DNA from: Acinetobacter pullicarnis
GTDB taxonomy: Bacteria > Pseudomonadota > Gammaproteobacteria > Pseudomonadales > Moraxellaceae
NCBI RefSeq assembly: GCF_006352475.1
Contig: NZ_VCMZ01000001.1
Location: 2,852,001-2,916,000 of the forward strand
Length of the DNA stretch: 64,000 nucleotides
Direction of reading: 5' to 3'
A model generated the notes under the pieces. That model did not search any database. It saw only the letters and a list, made by a program, of their open reading frames with translations, and had not been told where the DNA came from. Position numbers and translations under genes: made by a program. Position 1 is the stretch's first letter. Each line of letters begins with the position of its first letter. Below are positions 36,989 to 44,885 of the stretch, piece by piece.

Positions 36989-37212
36989 GACGAATGTTTT
37001 TTTTTGATCAACAATAAGCCTATCGGTCAAATATTGATTTAACCACCAACTAAGCTCGCATCACAAATACAATATATTATTTGTTATATCAGTAGCTTAA
37101 ATGGCTTTAAAGTCACAGCAACATCGCAAATATATTGATCATCGTACTTAATGAAATTTAACCATTCTAAAGTTTAGCATTTTAAATATTTTTTGAAATG
37201 GAGATATAAAAG

Positions 37213-37437
37213 ATGAACACTCAACGTGATGCAATTCTTGGCTACGCAGACAAACAACATGCTTATTTTATTCAACTGATCGAAAACAATACCAACTTAG
37301 GCAATAGCTATGGTTTGATTTGCAATCCACAAAGCGATGATGCCGAAAGTATTATGACCACATTATTCTTAAAAAAATCTTTTTGGTTAAATGGCTCTGC
37401 CTTCACCGATATTATTAAAGGCCTAGAACCAATTTGA
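37213..37437 (+). CDS. ddrR: DdrR-like DNA damage response protein
   Basis: A 74-residue protein (MNTQRDAILGYADKQHAYFIQLIEN...) divergent from umuDAb, with GGAG before ATG 37213. Size, position and sequence character match DdrR, a genus-specific corepressor that works with UmuDAb in the Acinetobacter SOS response. There is no signal peptide or membrane segment. The symbol rests on context plus my memory of the family; there is no domain that can be recognised independently. Confidence 0.8.
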   Translation: MNTQRDAILGYADKQHAYFIQLIENNTNLGNSYGLICNPQSDDAESIMTTLFLKKSFWLNGSAFTDIIKGLEPI

Positions 37438-37791
37438 TCGAGCTTATTCCACATACGACGAGCCGCAGTCGCGCGACTGATCTCAAACGATAACCTCAGT
37501 CAATAAATTTAAATAAAGCGCTGTTTTAATGAAAAACGCTCCCCGCCAAACCCAAGTTGTTCGATCAAGGCCAGACTTTGACTAAGCAGCTTGGTGACGC
37601 GCTTCTTACCCATAAAGCCTTAGATGGGTATTTAGCAAAAGAGCTGACTTTTACTGAGTTTTAGACTTAAAAACGTGTTTTACATCTGAATAACTCGTTT
37701 TATTCACTAATTTTTTTCTTAATCGATCTTCCTCGTTACCATTTTCGGGCTTAATCGTTTACTATCTATTTTATTTTTAGTTTGAATCGCC
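37438..37791. other. Gap between ddrR and pyrC with a short open frame
   Basis: The 354-base gap holds the pyrC promoter region. A 43-codon open frame lies on the plus strand at 37533-37664 (ends ...ALDGYLAKELTFTEF). It has no start codon near its beginning but has protein-like composition. It may be a degraded gene end or chance. No RNA gene or strong repeat was seen. Confidence 0.4.
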
Positions 37792-38826
37792 TTGGATACT
37801 ATTACGCTACTTCAGCCAGATGATTGGCATGCTCATTTACGTGACGGCCTTGCATTGCAACGCACAGTGCCTGATTTAGCCCAACAATTTGCGCGTGCGA
37901 TTTGCATGCCAAATCTGCTACCACCCGTTAAAACGGTTGAAGATGCACTGGCTTATCGACAACGCATCTTGGCTCATGTCCCTGAAAACCTCAGCTTTGA
38001 CCCAAGAATGGTGCTTTATTTTACCGATCAAACTTCCCCTGCTGAAGTCCGTAAAATCAAAGCGTCTGCATTTGTCGATGCCATCAAACTTTACCCGGCT
38101 GGTGCAACCACCAATTCAGACAATGGTGTTAGCGATATCCGTAAAGTATATGCAGTGATTGAACAACTGGAAGAACACCAAGTTCCATTGTTGTTGCACG
38201 GTGAAGTAACCAGCAATCATATTGATATTTTTGATCGTGAAAAACGTTTCTTAGATGATGTATTGTCGCCATTGCTTAAACAATTTCCAAAATTAAAGTT
38301 GGTGTTAGAACATATCACCACCAGTGAAGCTGCGCATTTTGTGCTTGAGCATGATCGCAATGTTGCTGCCACCATTACACCGCAGCATTTATTGTTTAAT
38401 CGCAATGACTTATTGGTGGGTGGTATTAAACCGCATTTTTATTGTCTGCCTATCTTAAAACGACAAAGCCACCAACAAACGTTGCTTGAAGTCGCTACCA
38501 GTGGAAATCCTAAATTTTTCCTAGGCACAGACAGTGCGCCACATGCGCAAAATGCCAAAGAGAATGCCTGCGGTTGCGCTGGTTGCTATAGTGCTCCTAC
38601 TGCAATTGAGCTGTATGCCCAAGCCTTTGATCAAGTCGGAAAAATTGAGCGACTCGAAGGTTTTGCCAGTCATTTTGGTGCAGACTTTTATGGCTTAGCA
38701 CGAAATACCAATACCATTACCTTAGTGAAAGAAGCGCAAGTTATTCCAGAACGCTTAGATTATTTGGAAGATCAGCAAATTATTCCACTATATGCTGGCC
38801 AAACGATTGCATGGAGAAAAGTGTGA
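37792..38826 (+). CDS. pyrC: Dihydroorotase (class II), TTG start
   Basis: PyrC closes carbamoyl-aspartate to dihydroorotate in de novo pyrimidine synthesis. The 344-residue protein has the zinc-binding [10 protein letters not shown] near residue 10, [14 protein letters not shown] near 100 (carbamylated Lys in KLYPAG), HGEV near 137, EHITT near 173 and GTDSAPHA near 245. The gene begins at TTG 37792. An in-frame TGA stop lies three codons upstream (37783) and there is no ATG or GTG before the conserved domain, so the TTG is forced. rnt overlaps its stop by four bases (GTGA). Confidence 0.95.
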   Translation: MDTITLLQPDDWHAHLRDGLALQRTVPDLAQQFARAICMPNLLPPVKTVEDALAYRQRILAHVPENLSFDPRMVLYFTDQTSPAEVRKIKASAFVDAIKLYPAGATTNSDNGVSDIRKVYAVIEQLEEHQVPLLLHGEVTSNHIDIFDREKRFLDDVLSPLLKQFPKLKLVLEHITTSEAAHFVLEHDRNVAATITPQHLLFNRNDLLVGGIKPHFYCLPILKRQSHQQTLLEVATSGNPKFFLGTDSAPHAQNAKENACGCAGCYSAPTAIELYAQAFDQVGKIERLEGFASHFGADFYGLARNTNTITLVKEAQVIPERLDYLEDQQIIPLYAGQTIAWRKV

Positions 38827-39470
38827 CAACAGAAGTTCAACCGGTTATAGGTCAACGTTTTCGCGGTTTTTTACCTGTTGTTGTCGATGTCGAAACAGCA
38901 GGTTTTAATGCAGACACTGATGCCTTATTAGAAATTGCATGCATTCCAATCGTCTACGATGAACACGGTACTTTTGTGCCCGGTCAAGCACATCATGCGC
39001 ATATTAACCCTTTTCCAGGGGCAAATTTAGACCGTAGATCGCTTGATTTTATTGGGGTTGATCCATTTAATCCGATGCGCGTTGCCATGGCTGAAGACGA
39101 AAAAACTGCACTGAAACGCATTTTTAAAGCCATCAATGAAGTGCGTAAGCAACAACAATGTACCCATGCAATCTTGGTGGGTCACAATGCGCATTTCGAC
39201 CTCGGCTTTTTAAGAGCTGCAGTACTCAGAACAGCGACTAAAAATCAAAACCCATTTCATAGCTTTTCGGTGTTTGATACAGTCACTTTAAGTGCTGTGA
39301 TGTTTGGGCAAACGGTTTTAGCCAAGTCTTGTATTCAAGCTGGCATCGAGTTTAACGGCAAAGAAGCACACTCCGCTTTGTACGATACTCAAAAGACGGC
39401 TGAACTGTTCTGTCATATTTTGAACAAACTCACGCCTCATGTACTTGACACATTGATGGTGGATCCCTAA
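38823..39470 (+). CDS. rnt: Ribonuclease T
   Basis: RNase T trims the 3' ends of tRNA and other stable RNAs. The 215-residue protein has the DEDD exonuclease motifs: [14 protein letters not shown] near residue 20, [11 protein letters not shown] near 120, and [14 protein letters not shown] near 180 (DEDDh type). I choose GTG 38823 as start, since GGAG (38813-38816) is six bases before it and GTGA overlaps the pyrC stop. The in-frame ATG 38811 lacks such a site. A tRNA-Glu gene follows 19 bases downstream, with its -10 box on the rnt stop codon. Confidence 0.95.
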   Translation: MTTEVQPVIGQRFRGFLPVVVDVETAGFNADTDALLEIACIPIVYDEHGTFVPGQAHHAHINPFPGANLDRRSLDFIGVDPFNPMRVAMAEDEKTALKRIFKAINEVRKQQQCTHAILVGHNAHFDLGFLRAAVLRTATKNQNPFHSFSVFDTVTLSAVMFGQTVLAKSCIQAGIEFNGKEAHSALYDTQKTAELFCHILNKLTPHVLDTLMVDP

Positions 39471-39473
39471 GAT
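39445..39473 (+). promoter_or_regulatory. Promoter of tRNA-Glu copy 1, inside the 3' end of rnt
   Basis: TTGACA (39445-39450), a 17-base spacer and TAAGAT (39468-39473). The -10 box contains the rnt stop codon (TAA 39468-39470). The tRNA begins at 39490, 16 bases on. Confidence 0.7.
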
Positions 39474-39489
39474 ACCGCCATCTCTTAAC

Positions 39490-39565
39490 GACCCTATCGT
39501 CTAGAGGCCTAGGACATCGCCCTTTCACGGCGGTAACCGGGGTTCGACTCCCCGTAGGGTCGCCA
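39490..39565 (+). tRNA. tRNA-Glu (UUC), copy 1
   Basis: 76 bases with encoded CCA. Acceptor GACCCTA/TAGGGTC, anticodon stem CGCC/GGCG around loop CTTTCAC, anticodon TTC. Identical in sequence to three other copies in this window at 41718, 44473 and 44584. Confidence 0.96.
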
Positions 39566-39875
39566 TCTCTTTTTCAAGAGTATCTCTTTGAAAAAACAAT
39601 CTAAACCACGTTTTAGATTATCTTTACCCTCTCCTCCTTGATCTATCGCTTCGCGATATCCATTCAACTTTAGAACTTAAATTTAATCTATTTATTTGCA
39701 TATTTTAATTTAGCCAACACATCAGTTTTTTCTCATAATTCCAGCTTAACCTCGATTAACCGCATAAAAAACAAACATCCACAGTTATTATTTAACGCAT
39801 TCCTGTCTTGCAATTTTGTGAAATTTCTCACTTTCAATTACACTGCTGCGCTTTCAATGTTTTTGACCATTCGTT
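39566..39875. other. Intergenic spacer after tRNA-Glu copy 1
   Basis: A 310-base AT-rich gap before the permease gene. It contains one weak hairpin (AATCTAAA at 39598-39605 with TTTAGATT at 39612-39619, followed by ATCTTT) that could end the tRNA transcript. Otherwise I see nothing. Confidence 0.45.
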
Positions 39876-41318
39876 ATGTCTTCAAATTCAGATTCCCCAA
39901 CATCAAATCAACTTAATCAAGCACCTACTACGCTTAAACGCTCGATGACCAAACGACATTTAATTATGTTGTCACTTGGTGGCGCGATCGGGACTGGGCT
40001 ATTCTTAGGTTCCGGACAAGTCATTGCACAGGCGGGTCCCTTTGGTGCGGTGTTGGCCTATATTGTCGGTGGACTGATCGCCTATATGGTGATGCTTTGT
40101 TTGGGTGAGCTTGCCGTTAACCAGCCGGTTACTGGTTCTTTTGGGGCATTTGCGACTAAAAACATCGGACCGGGCACAGGCTATATGGTGTCATGGATGT
40201 ATTGGCTCGGTTGGTCTGCAACATTGGGTACCGAATTCACTGCCGCTGCACTTTTAATGCAAGAATGGTTTCCAACAATATCGGTTTGGATATGGACCCT
40301 TATTTTTGCCAGTGCTGTGTTGATTTCAAACCTCAGCTCAACCCGTGTTTTTGCGGAATCTGAGTTTTGGCTCTCCATGATTAAAGTCGTCACGGTGATT
40401 ATCTTTATTGCGCTGGGATTGGCCGCCATCTTTGGCTTAATCTCCTTTCAAGGCTATGACTCCGCCCCGCTATTTAGCAATTTAACCGCACAATCTTGGC
40501 TACCGAATGGCTTATTGCCACTCTTCACCACCATGTTGATCGTCAATTTTGCCTTTAATGGCACGGAAATGATTGGGATTGCTGCTGGAGAAACTGAAAA
40601 TCCCGAAAAGAATGTCCCCAAAGCGATTCATGCTGCGGTATGGCGCCTCATGATCTTCTTTGTCGGTACCATTATTGTGATCAGTGCATTATTGCCTTAT
40701 CAAGATGCTGGAATGGTTGGAGGACATGGCGATGGCTTAAGCAGCAGCCCCTTTGTGACCGTCTTTAATTTTATTGGAATTCCCTACGCTGAAGACCTGA
40801 TGCGTTTTGTGATTATTACCGCACTGCTTTCAACGGCAAACTCTGGTTTATATGCAGCATCACGCATGATGTGGGCGCTCTCTATTCAAAAACAATTGCC
40901 ACGGATCTTTTCCAAACTAACGGCATCGGGCACTCCCGTAATTGCAATCTTGGTCACCATGATTGGTGGATTACCCGGCTTATTGTCTGAGCAGTTTGGT
41001 GCCGATGTGATCTTTAAAAACTTGCTGGGGGTTGCCGCCTTTACCATGGTGATTGTCTGGATGAGTATCTGCTTAAGTCAGTTCAACTTTAGACGACAAT
41101 GGAAAAAAGAAGGCCATTTGCTTTCGGAACTGAAATTTAAAACCCCATGGTATCCAGTGCTACCCATCTTAGGTTTTGTTTGTTGCGGCATAACCGCAAT
41201 TAGTATGGCATTTGATCCGGAAATGTTAATCGGCTTTATCGGCTGCTTAGTCTTCATGTTGGCTTGTTATCTTAGCTACTATCAACTTTACCACCCTGCC
41301 AGTAAGCATAAAAACTAA
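39876..41318 (+). CDS. APC-superfamily amino acid permease, paralogue A
   Basis: A 480-residue inner-membrane protein with about 12 helices. The AAT-family entry motif SMTKRHLIMLSLGGAIGTGLFLGSG lies near residue 23, and NFAFNGTEMIGIAAGETENPEKN near 225. It is close throughout to the permease at 41892, so the two are paralogues, probably from local duplication. Substrate unknown; basic amino acids or S-methylmethionine are possibilities for this subfamily, not evidence-based here. It sits between two identical tRNA-Glu genes. It has no obvious operon partner. Confidence 0.88.
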   Translation: MSSNSDSPTSNQLNQAPTTLKRSMTKRHLIMLSLGGAIGTGLFLGSGQVIAQAGPFGAVLAYIVGGLIAYMVMLCLGELAVNQPVTGSFGAFATKNIGPGTGYMVSWMYWLGWSATLGTEFTAAALLMQEWFPTISVWIWTLIFASAVLISNLSSTRVFAESEFWLSMIKVVTVIIFIALGLAAIFGLISFQGYDSAPLFSNLTAQSWLPNGLLPLFTTMLIVNFAFNGTEMIGIAAGETENPEKNVPKAIHAAVWRLMIFFVGTIIVISALLPYQDAGMVGGHGDGLSSSPFVTVFNFIGIPYAEDLMRFVIITALLSTANSGLYAASRMMWALSIQKQLPRIFSKLTASGTPVIAILVTMIGGLPGLLSEQFGADVIFKNLLGVAAFTMVIVWMSICLSQFNFRRQWKKEGHLLSELKFKTPWYPVLPILGFVCCGITAISMAFDPEMLIGFIGCLVFMLACYLSYYQLYHPASKHKN

Positions 41319-41445
41319 GGCTTTAACACAGTAGAATGACCAAGCTTGTGTTGCGATTTTGCAGCATAAGCTGAATTACGCAATCTTCTGTCAGTTTATT
41401 ACAACAATCCTGTTCATTGAAAAAAGTGTCACTCACAAAGATTAG

Positions 41446-41613
41446 GCTGCCGACCTCATCAATCTAGGTGAAAGTGCAGTCAATTTTTTTGATCCAATGG
41501 ATAAAAACGTGGTCAGATTTAGCAATGAAATCACATGTGAAATACTGCATGATCATTTCCACCCAGCGCAATCACTTCAAGCCCCAAACATCACAATTTT
41601 CGAATACTTTTAA
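41446..41613 (+). pseudogene. Possible gene remnant between permease A and tRNA-Glu copy 2
   Basis: A 55-codon open frame reads ...LINLGESAVNFFDPMDKNVVR...FEYF and has no start codon before the internal ATG 41497. Just upstream, another frame is briefly open, as if a frameshift broke the gene. Composition is protein-like, with the order of an ordinary C-terminus. Unidentified; it may be chance. The remaining gap (41319-41717) shows no other feature apart from the tRNA promoter. Confidence 0.3.
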
Positions 41614-41672
41614 CAATTAGACTCATAAATTAAACAACTGTTTTAAAAATTAAGCTTTTCTATAAATTACCT

Positions 41673-41701
41673 TTGACTTTTAAGCTGAAAATACCTAGTA
41701 T
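41673..41701 (+). promoter_or_regulatory. Promoter of tRNA-Glu copy 2
   Basis: TTGACT (41673-41678), a 17-base spacer and TAGTAT (41696-41701), with the tRNA starting at 41718. Confidence 0.75.
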
Positions 41702-41717
41702 GGCGTCACTTCTAAAC

Positions 41718-41793
41718 GACCCTATCGTCTAGAGGCCTAGGACATCGCCCTTTCACGGCGGTAACCGGGGTTCGACTCCCCGTAGGGTCGCCA
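41718..41793 (+). tRNA. tRNA-Glu (UUC), copy 2
   Basis: Identical 76-base cloverleaf with TTC anticodon and encoded CCA. It stands alone between the two paralogous permeases. Confidence 0.96.
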
Positions 41794-41891
41794 TTTTCTT
41801 TTGTACTTTACGTTAAGTAACATTCGTTCATTGCAGAATTTAATGTTCTAACTAAAATAAACGGCTTCGCCTTAATGGACTAAGACCGGAC

Positions 41892-43298
41892 ATGCAATCT
41901 CCTACACACACCCCTCCCGAACAGACTCCTCATTTAAAACGCACCATGACCAGTCGTCATTTGGTGATGATTTCGTTGGGCGGTGCAATTGGTACTGGTC
42001 TATTTTTAGGTTCAGGCGAAGTAATCAATCAAACTGGCCCAGTCGGTGCCATTCTCGCCTATATCCTAGGTGGCTTAATTGCCTACATGGTCATGCTCTG
42101 CCTAGGTGAACTTGCAGTACATTTTCCTGATTCAGGTTCTTTCGGAAGTTATGCCAACCGATTTATCGGACCAGGCACAGGTTATATGATCACTTGGCTG
42201 TATTGGCTCACTTGGACAGCAACCCTCGGCACCGAATTTACAGCCGCTGCAATGCTGATGCAGGAATGGTTCCCACAAGTCTCCGTTTGGCTTTGGACCA
42301 TTATCTTTGCGGGCATTGTCTTTACCTTAAACGTCAGTTCAACCCGTTTATTTGCTGAATCTGAGTTTTGGTTATCGCTGGTTAAAGTAATTACTGTAAT
42401 CAGTTTTATCGTACTCGGTCTATTGGCGATTTTCGGTCTCCTGTCTTTTAATGGCGCTGAAACCGCACCGCTGTTTAGCAATCTAACCGCACAAGGCTGG
42501 TTCCCTCAGGGCATCTTTCCTATTTTTGCCACCATGTTAATTGTGAACTTTGCCTTCTCAGGTACTGAACTGATTGGTGTTGCCGCAGGTGAGACTCAAG
42601 ATCCAGCCAAGAACGTGCCTAAAGCGATTAATGCGGCCATCTGGCGCTTACTGATCTTCTTTGTTGGTACCATTATTGTGATCAGCGCTCTATTGCCTTA
42701 TCAAGCAACGGGTTTGCACAGTGATGAAGTCAGTAATAGTCCTTTTGTGACTGTATTCTCTTACATCGGTATTCCTTACGCTGAAGACATTATCCGCTTT
42801 GTAATTATTACTGCACTGCTTTCAGCAGCGAACTCCGGTTTATATGCCGCATCACGCATGATGTATTCACTTTCAGTCAAAAAACAATTGCCACAGGTTT
42901 TCTCCAAGTTGAGTAAATCAGGCACGCCAATTATTGCCCTCATGGTGACCATGATTGGAAGTTTACCTGGGCTCTTGTCTGAGAAGTTCGGCGCTGAATT
43001 TATCTTTAAAAATCTGTTGGGGGTCGCTGCATTTACCATGGTCGTGGTGTGGATGAGTATCTGTTTAGCGCAGTACAATTTCCGTCGTCAATGGTACAAA
43101 GCTGGTCATCGTAAAGAAGAACTCAAATTTGTTGCTCCGCTGTTCCCAATCGTACCGATTCTTGGCTTTATCTTTTGTGGAATCACCGGTATAAGCATGG
43201 CAGTCGAACCTGAAATGTTGCCAGGCTTTATTAGCTGTTTGATCTTTATTGCAGCTTGCTATATCAGCCACTATGTTTTATATCGCAATAAATCTTAA
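41892..43298 (+). CDS. APC-superfamily amino acid permease, paralogue B
   Basis: A 468-residue paralogue of the permease at 39876. The entry motif TMTSRHLVMISLGGAIGTGLFLGSG is near residue 18 and NFAFSGTELIGVAAGETQDPAKN near 220, with about 12 membrane helices. The two proteins agree over nearly their whole length and differ mainly in the N-terminal tail and scattered residues. This suggests an old duplication with possibly diverged substrate. A strong terminator follows. Substrate not determinable. Confidence 0.88.
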   Translation: MQSPTHTPPEQTPHLKRTMTSRHLVMISLGGAIGTGLFLGSGEVINQTGPVGAILAYILGGLIAYMVMLCLGELAVHFPDSGSFGSYANRFIGPGTGYMITWLYWLTWTATLGTEFTAAAMLMQEWFPQVSVWLWTIIFAGIVFTLNVSSTRLFAESEFWLSLVKVITVISFIVLGLLAIFGLLSFNGAETAPLFSNLTAQGWFPQGIFPIFATMLIVNFAFSGTELIGVAAGETQDPAKNVPKAINAAIWRLLIFFVGTIIVISALLPYQATGLHSDEVSNSPFVTVFSYIGIPYAEDIIRFVIITALLSAANSGLYAASRMMYSLSVKKQLPQVFSKLSKSGTPIIALMVTMIGSLPGLLSEKFGAEFIFKNLLGVAAFTMVVVWMSICLAQYNFRRQWYKAGHRKEELKFVAPLFPIVPILGFIFCGITGISMAVEPEMLPGFISCLIFIAACYISHYVLYRNKS

Positions 43299-43352
43299 AA
43301 ATTCATCAGCTTGTTGACCTAGTTGCGCAGCAAAATACAGCGCGATTTACTT

Positions 43353-43377
43353 AGAGCGACTTAGGTCGCTCTTTTTT
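43353..43377 (+). terminator. Terminator after permease B
   Basis: A perfect 8-bp stem, AGAGCGAC (43353-43360) with GTCGCTCT (43365-43372), has a TTAG loop and is followed by six T. Confidence 0.9.
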
Positions 43378-43414
43378 GGTTATACTCAAACAAATAAAAT
43401 TAGCCTATAAAACC

Positions 43415-44338
43415 ATGAAAATTATATTTATACATGGCATGAACCAGCAAAACTATAATGCAGCAGCCCTCAAACAGCATTGGATCGATATTTTTAATCA
43501 AGGCCTACACTATGCTCAAATCCCGATGTCTGCGACGGATTTCGACATTGAAATGGCTTATTATGCGGATTTGCTGCTGAGCTATCAAAGCCCGAAGCTA
43601 GTCAGCCCAGCCCGCTCAGCAATACTCTCGGCTCATGCACCCCAAGTTCCGCCCGATCCTGCTGAATTGTATTTATATGCACCGATGCAATGGCTTTTGA
43701 ACGATCAAACTGATTCAAAAGCACAAACAGCCATACCGCTGCTCCCACAGTTTTTAAAGCAAGCACATCCCGATTTCCCCACACGCCTGTCAGCCTATGC
43801 AGCGCTGTTAAAAGATCACCTGTTTAAAGATTTAGCCAGTCTCCTTGATCATTTCCCCAATATTCACGCTCATTTAATTCATGAATTCCTGTTGGAAACT
43901 TATTTGTATTTGTCGGATAACGAATTTATGCAAGCTGTCCATCAGCGTATCCAAGCCTGTTTTGACCCAAACCAAACCCATCTGATTGTTGCGCACTCAC
44001 TCGGTTCAGTGATTGCCTATAACTTTTTACATCAATATCCGCAATACCATGTCGATGGCTTCATCAGCCTTGGATCACCACTGGCCTTTCGCGTCATACA
44101 AGAAAAAATCTACCAACCAATTTCAGCACCCAATAATCTCAAAGGTGATTGGATAAACTTTTTTTCAACCGAAGATTTTTTGACCGCATTTCCGCTCACA
44201 AATCCACCTTTCGATTTTAGTCCCCCCATTCTCAATCAAGCGATTCAAACCTTTAGCCATCAACCACATCAAATTACGGGATATTTACAACATCCGAATG
44301 TAATAAAAAATATTGTGAAAATCGTTAAAAAAGCATAA
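43415..44338 (+). CDS. Alpha/beta-hydrolase, lipase-like, unknown substrate
   Basis: The 307-residue cytoplasmic protein starts at ATG 43415 (MKIIFIHGMNQQNYNAAALK); the open frame begins earlier but without a ribosome binding site. HGMNQQ is the oxyanion region, VAHSLGSVIAYNFL (near residue 200) is the nucleophile elbow with Ser, and SLGSPLAF follows, as in alpha/beta hydrolases that act on lipids or bulky esters. A clear catalytic His is likely HPNVIKN near the C-terminus. No signal peptide. It lies between permease B and the tandem tRNA-Glu genes and does not look functionally linked to either. Confidence 0.75.
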   Translation: MKIIFIHGMNQQNYNAAALKQHWIDIFNQGLHYAQIPMSATDFDIEMAYYADLLLSYQSPKLVSPARSAILSAHAPQVPPDPAELYLYAPMQWLLNDQTDSKAQTAIPLLPQFLKQAHPDFPTRLSAYAALLKDHLFKDLASLLDHFPNIHAHLIHEFLLETYLYLSDNEFMQAVHQRIQACFDPNQTHLIVAHSLGSVIAYNFLHQYPQYHVDGFISLGSPLAFRVIQEKIYQPISAPNNLKGDWINFFSTEDFLTAFPLTNPPFDFSPPILNQAIQTFSHQPHQITGYLQHPNVIKNIVKIVKKA

Positions 44339-44426
44339 TTTTTTATCAATCCTCACCACCCATGCTCGATATTGTTTTAATTTCAACCATTCAATTCATA
44401 TTTTTAATTTAATTGGCTAAAAGCGT

Positions 44427-44455
44427 TTGACAGTTTTTTAGATTCGCCCTAATAT
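44427..44455 (+). promoter_or_regulatory. Promoter of the tandem tRNA-Glu genes (copies 3 and 4)
   Basis: Perfect -35 TTGACA (44427-44432), a 17-base spacer and TAATAT (44450-44455). It is the best -35 box of the tRNA-Glu promoters, tied with copy 1. The first tRNA begins at 44473. Confidence 0.8.
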
Positions 44456-44472
44456 ACGACCACCTCTGAAAC

Positions 44473-44548
44473 GACCCTATCGTCTAGAGGCCTAGGACAT
44501 CGCCCTTTCACGGCGGTAACCGGGGTTCGACTCCCCGTAGGGTCGCCA
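44473..44548 (+). tRNA. tRNA-Glu (UUC), copy 3
   Basis: Identical to copies 1 and 2, with encoded CCA. It is 35 bases upstream of copy 4 and probably in the same transcript, since only one promoter and one terminator bracket the pair. Confidence 0.96.
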
Positions 44549-44583
44549 TTTATTGTTTCAGTTGGTACTAGCCTCATCTATAC

Positions 44584-44659
44584 GACCCTATCGTCTAGAG
44601 GCCTAGGACATCGCCCTTTCACGGCGGTAACCGGGGTTCGACTCCCCGTAGGGTCGCCA
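44584..44659 (+). tRNA. tRNA-Glu (UUC), copy 4
   Basis: Identical 76-base gene with TTC anticodon and encoded CCA, followed by a terminator. Confidence 0.96.
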
Positions 44660-44681
44660 AATTCGAGATAGCTTATCTCAC

Positions 44682-44715
44682 AAAAAAACCTGAGCAATAT
44701 GTCTCAGGTTTTTTT
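44682..44715 (+). terminator. Terminator of the tandem tRNA-Glu unit
   Basis: The stem ACCTGAG with CTCAGGT around a CAATATGT loop is flanked by an A run and seven T. Confidence 0.88.
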
Positions 44716-44885
44716 ATGCCTGTCATTTCTTTCGACGATTTAGCGCCTAACACATCTTTAAATCTCAGCGCGTAGACTGATAGCCCTACCCAAAGCCCTT
44801 AATCCCCCCTTGCGCCATATATGGCGCATCTTTTCCAAAGAGGGACTGGTCGAAATTTTAATACTTAAGTTATTTAATTGCTCGT

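Noticed and set aside
37533..37664. 43-codon frame before pyrC
   Set aside because: Protein-like but without a start codon or identity; kept only as a note in the intergenic entry.
39490..44659. Repeated tRNA-Glu sequences considered as a CRISPR-like or tandem repeat array
   Set aside because: The repeats are complete tRNA-Glu genes with full cloverleafs and separate promoters; spacing is irregular and contains protein genes.
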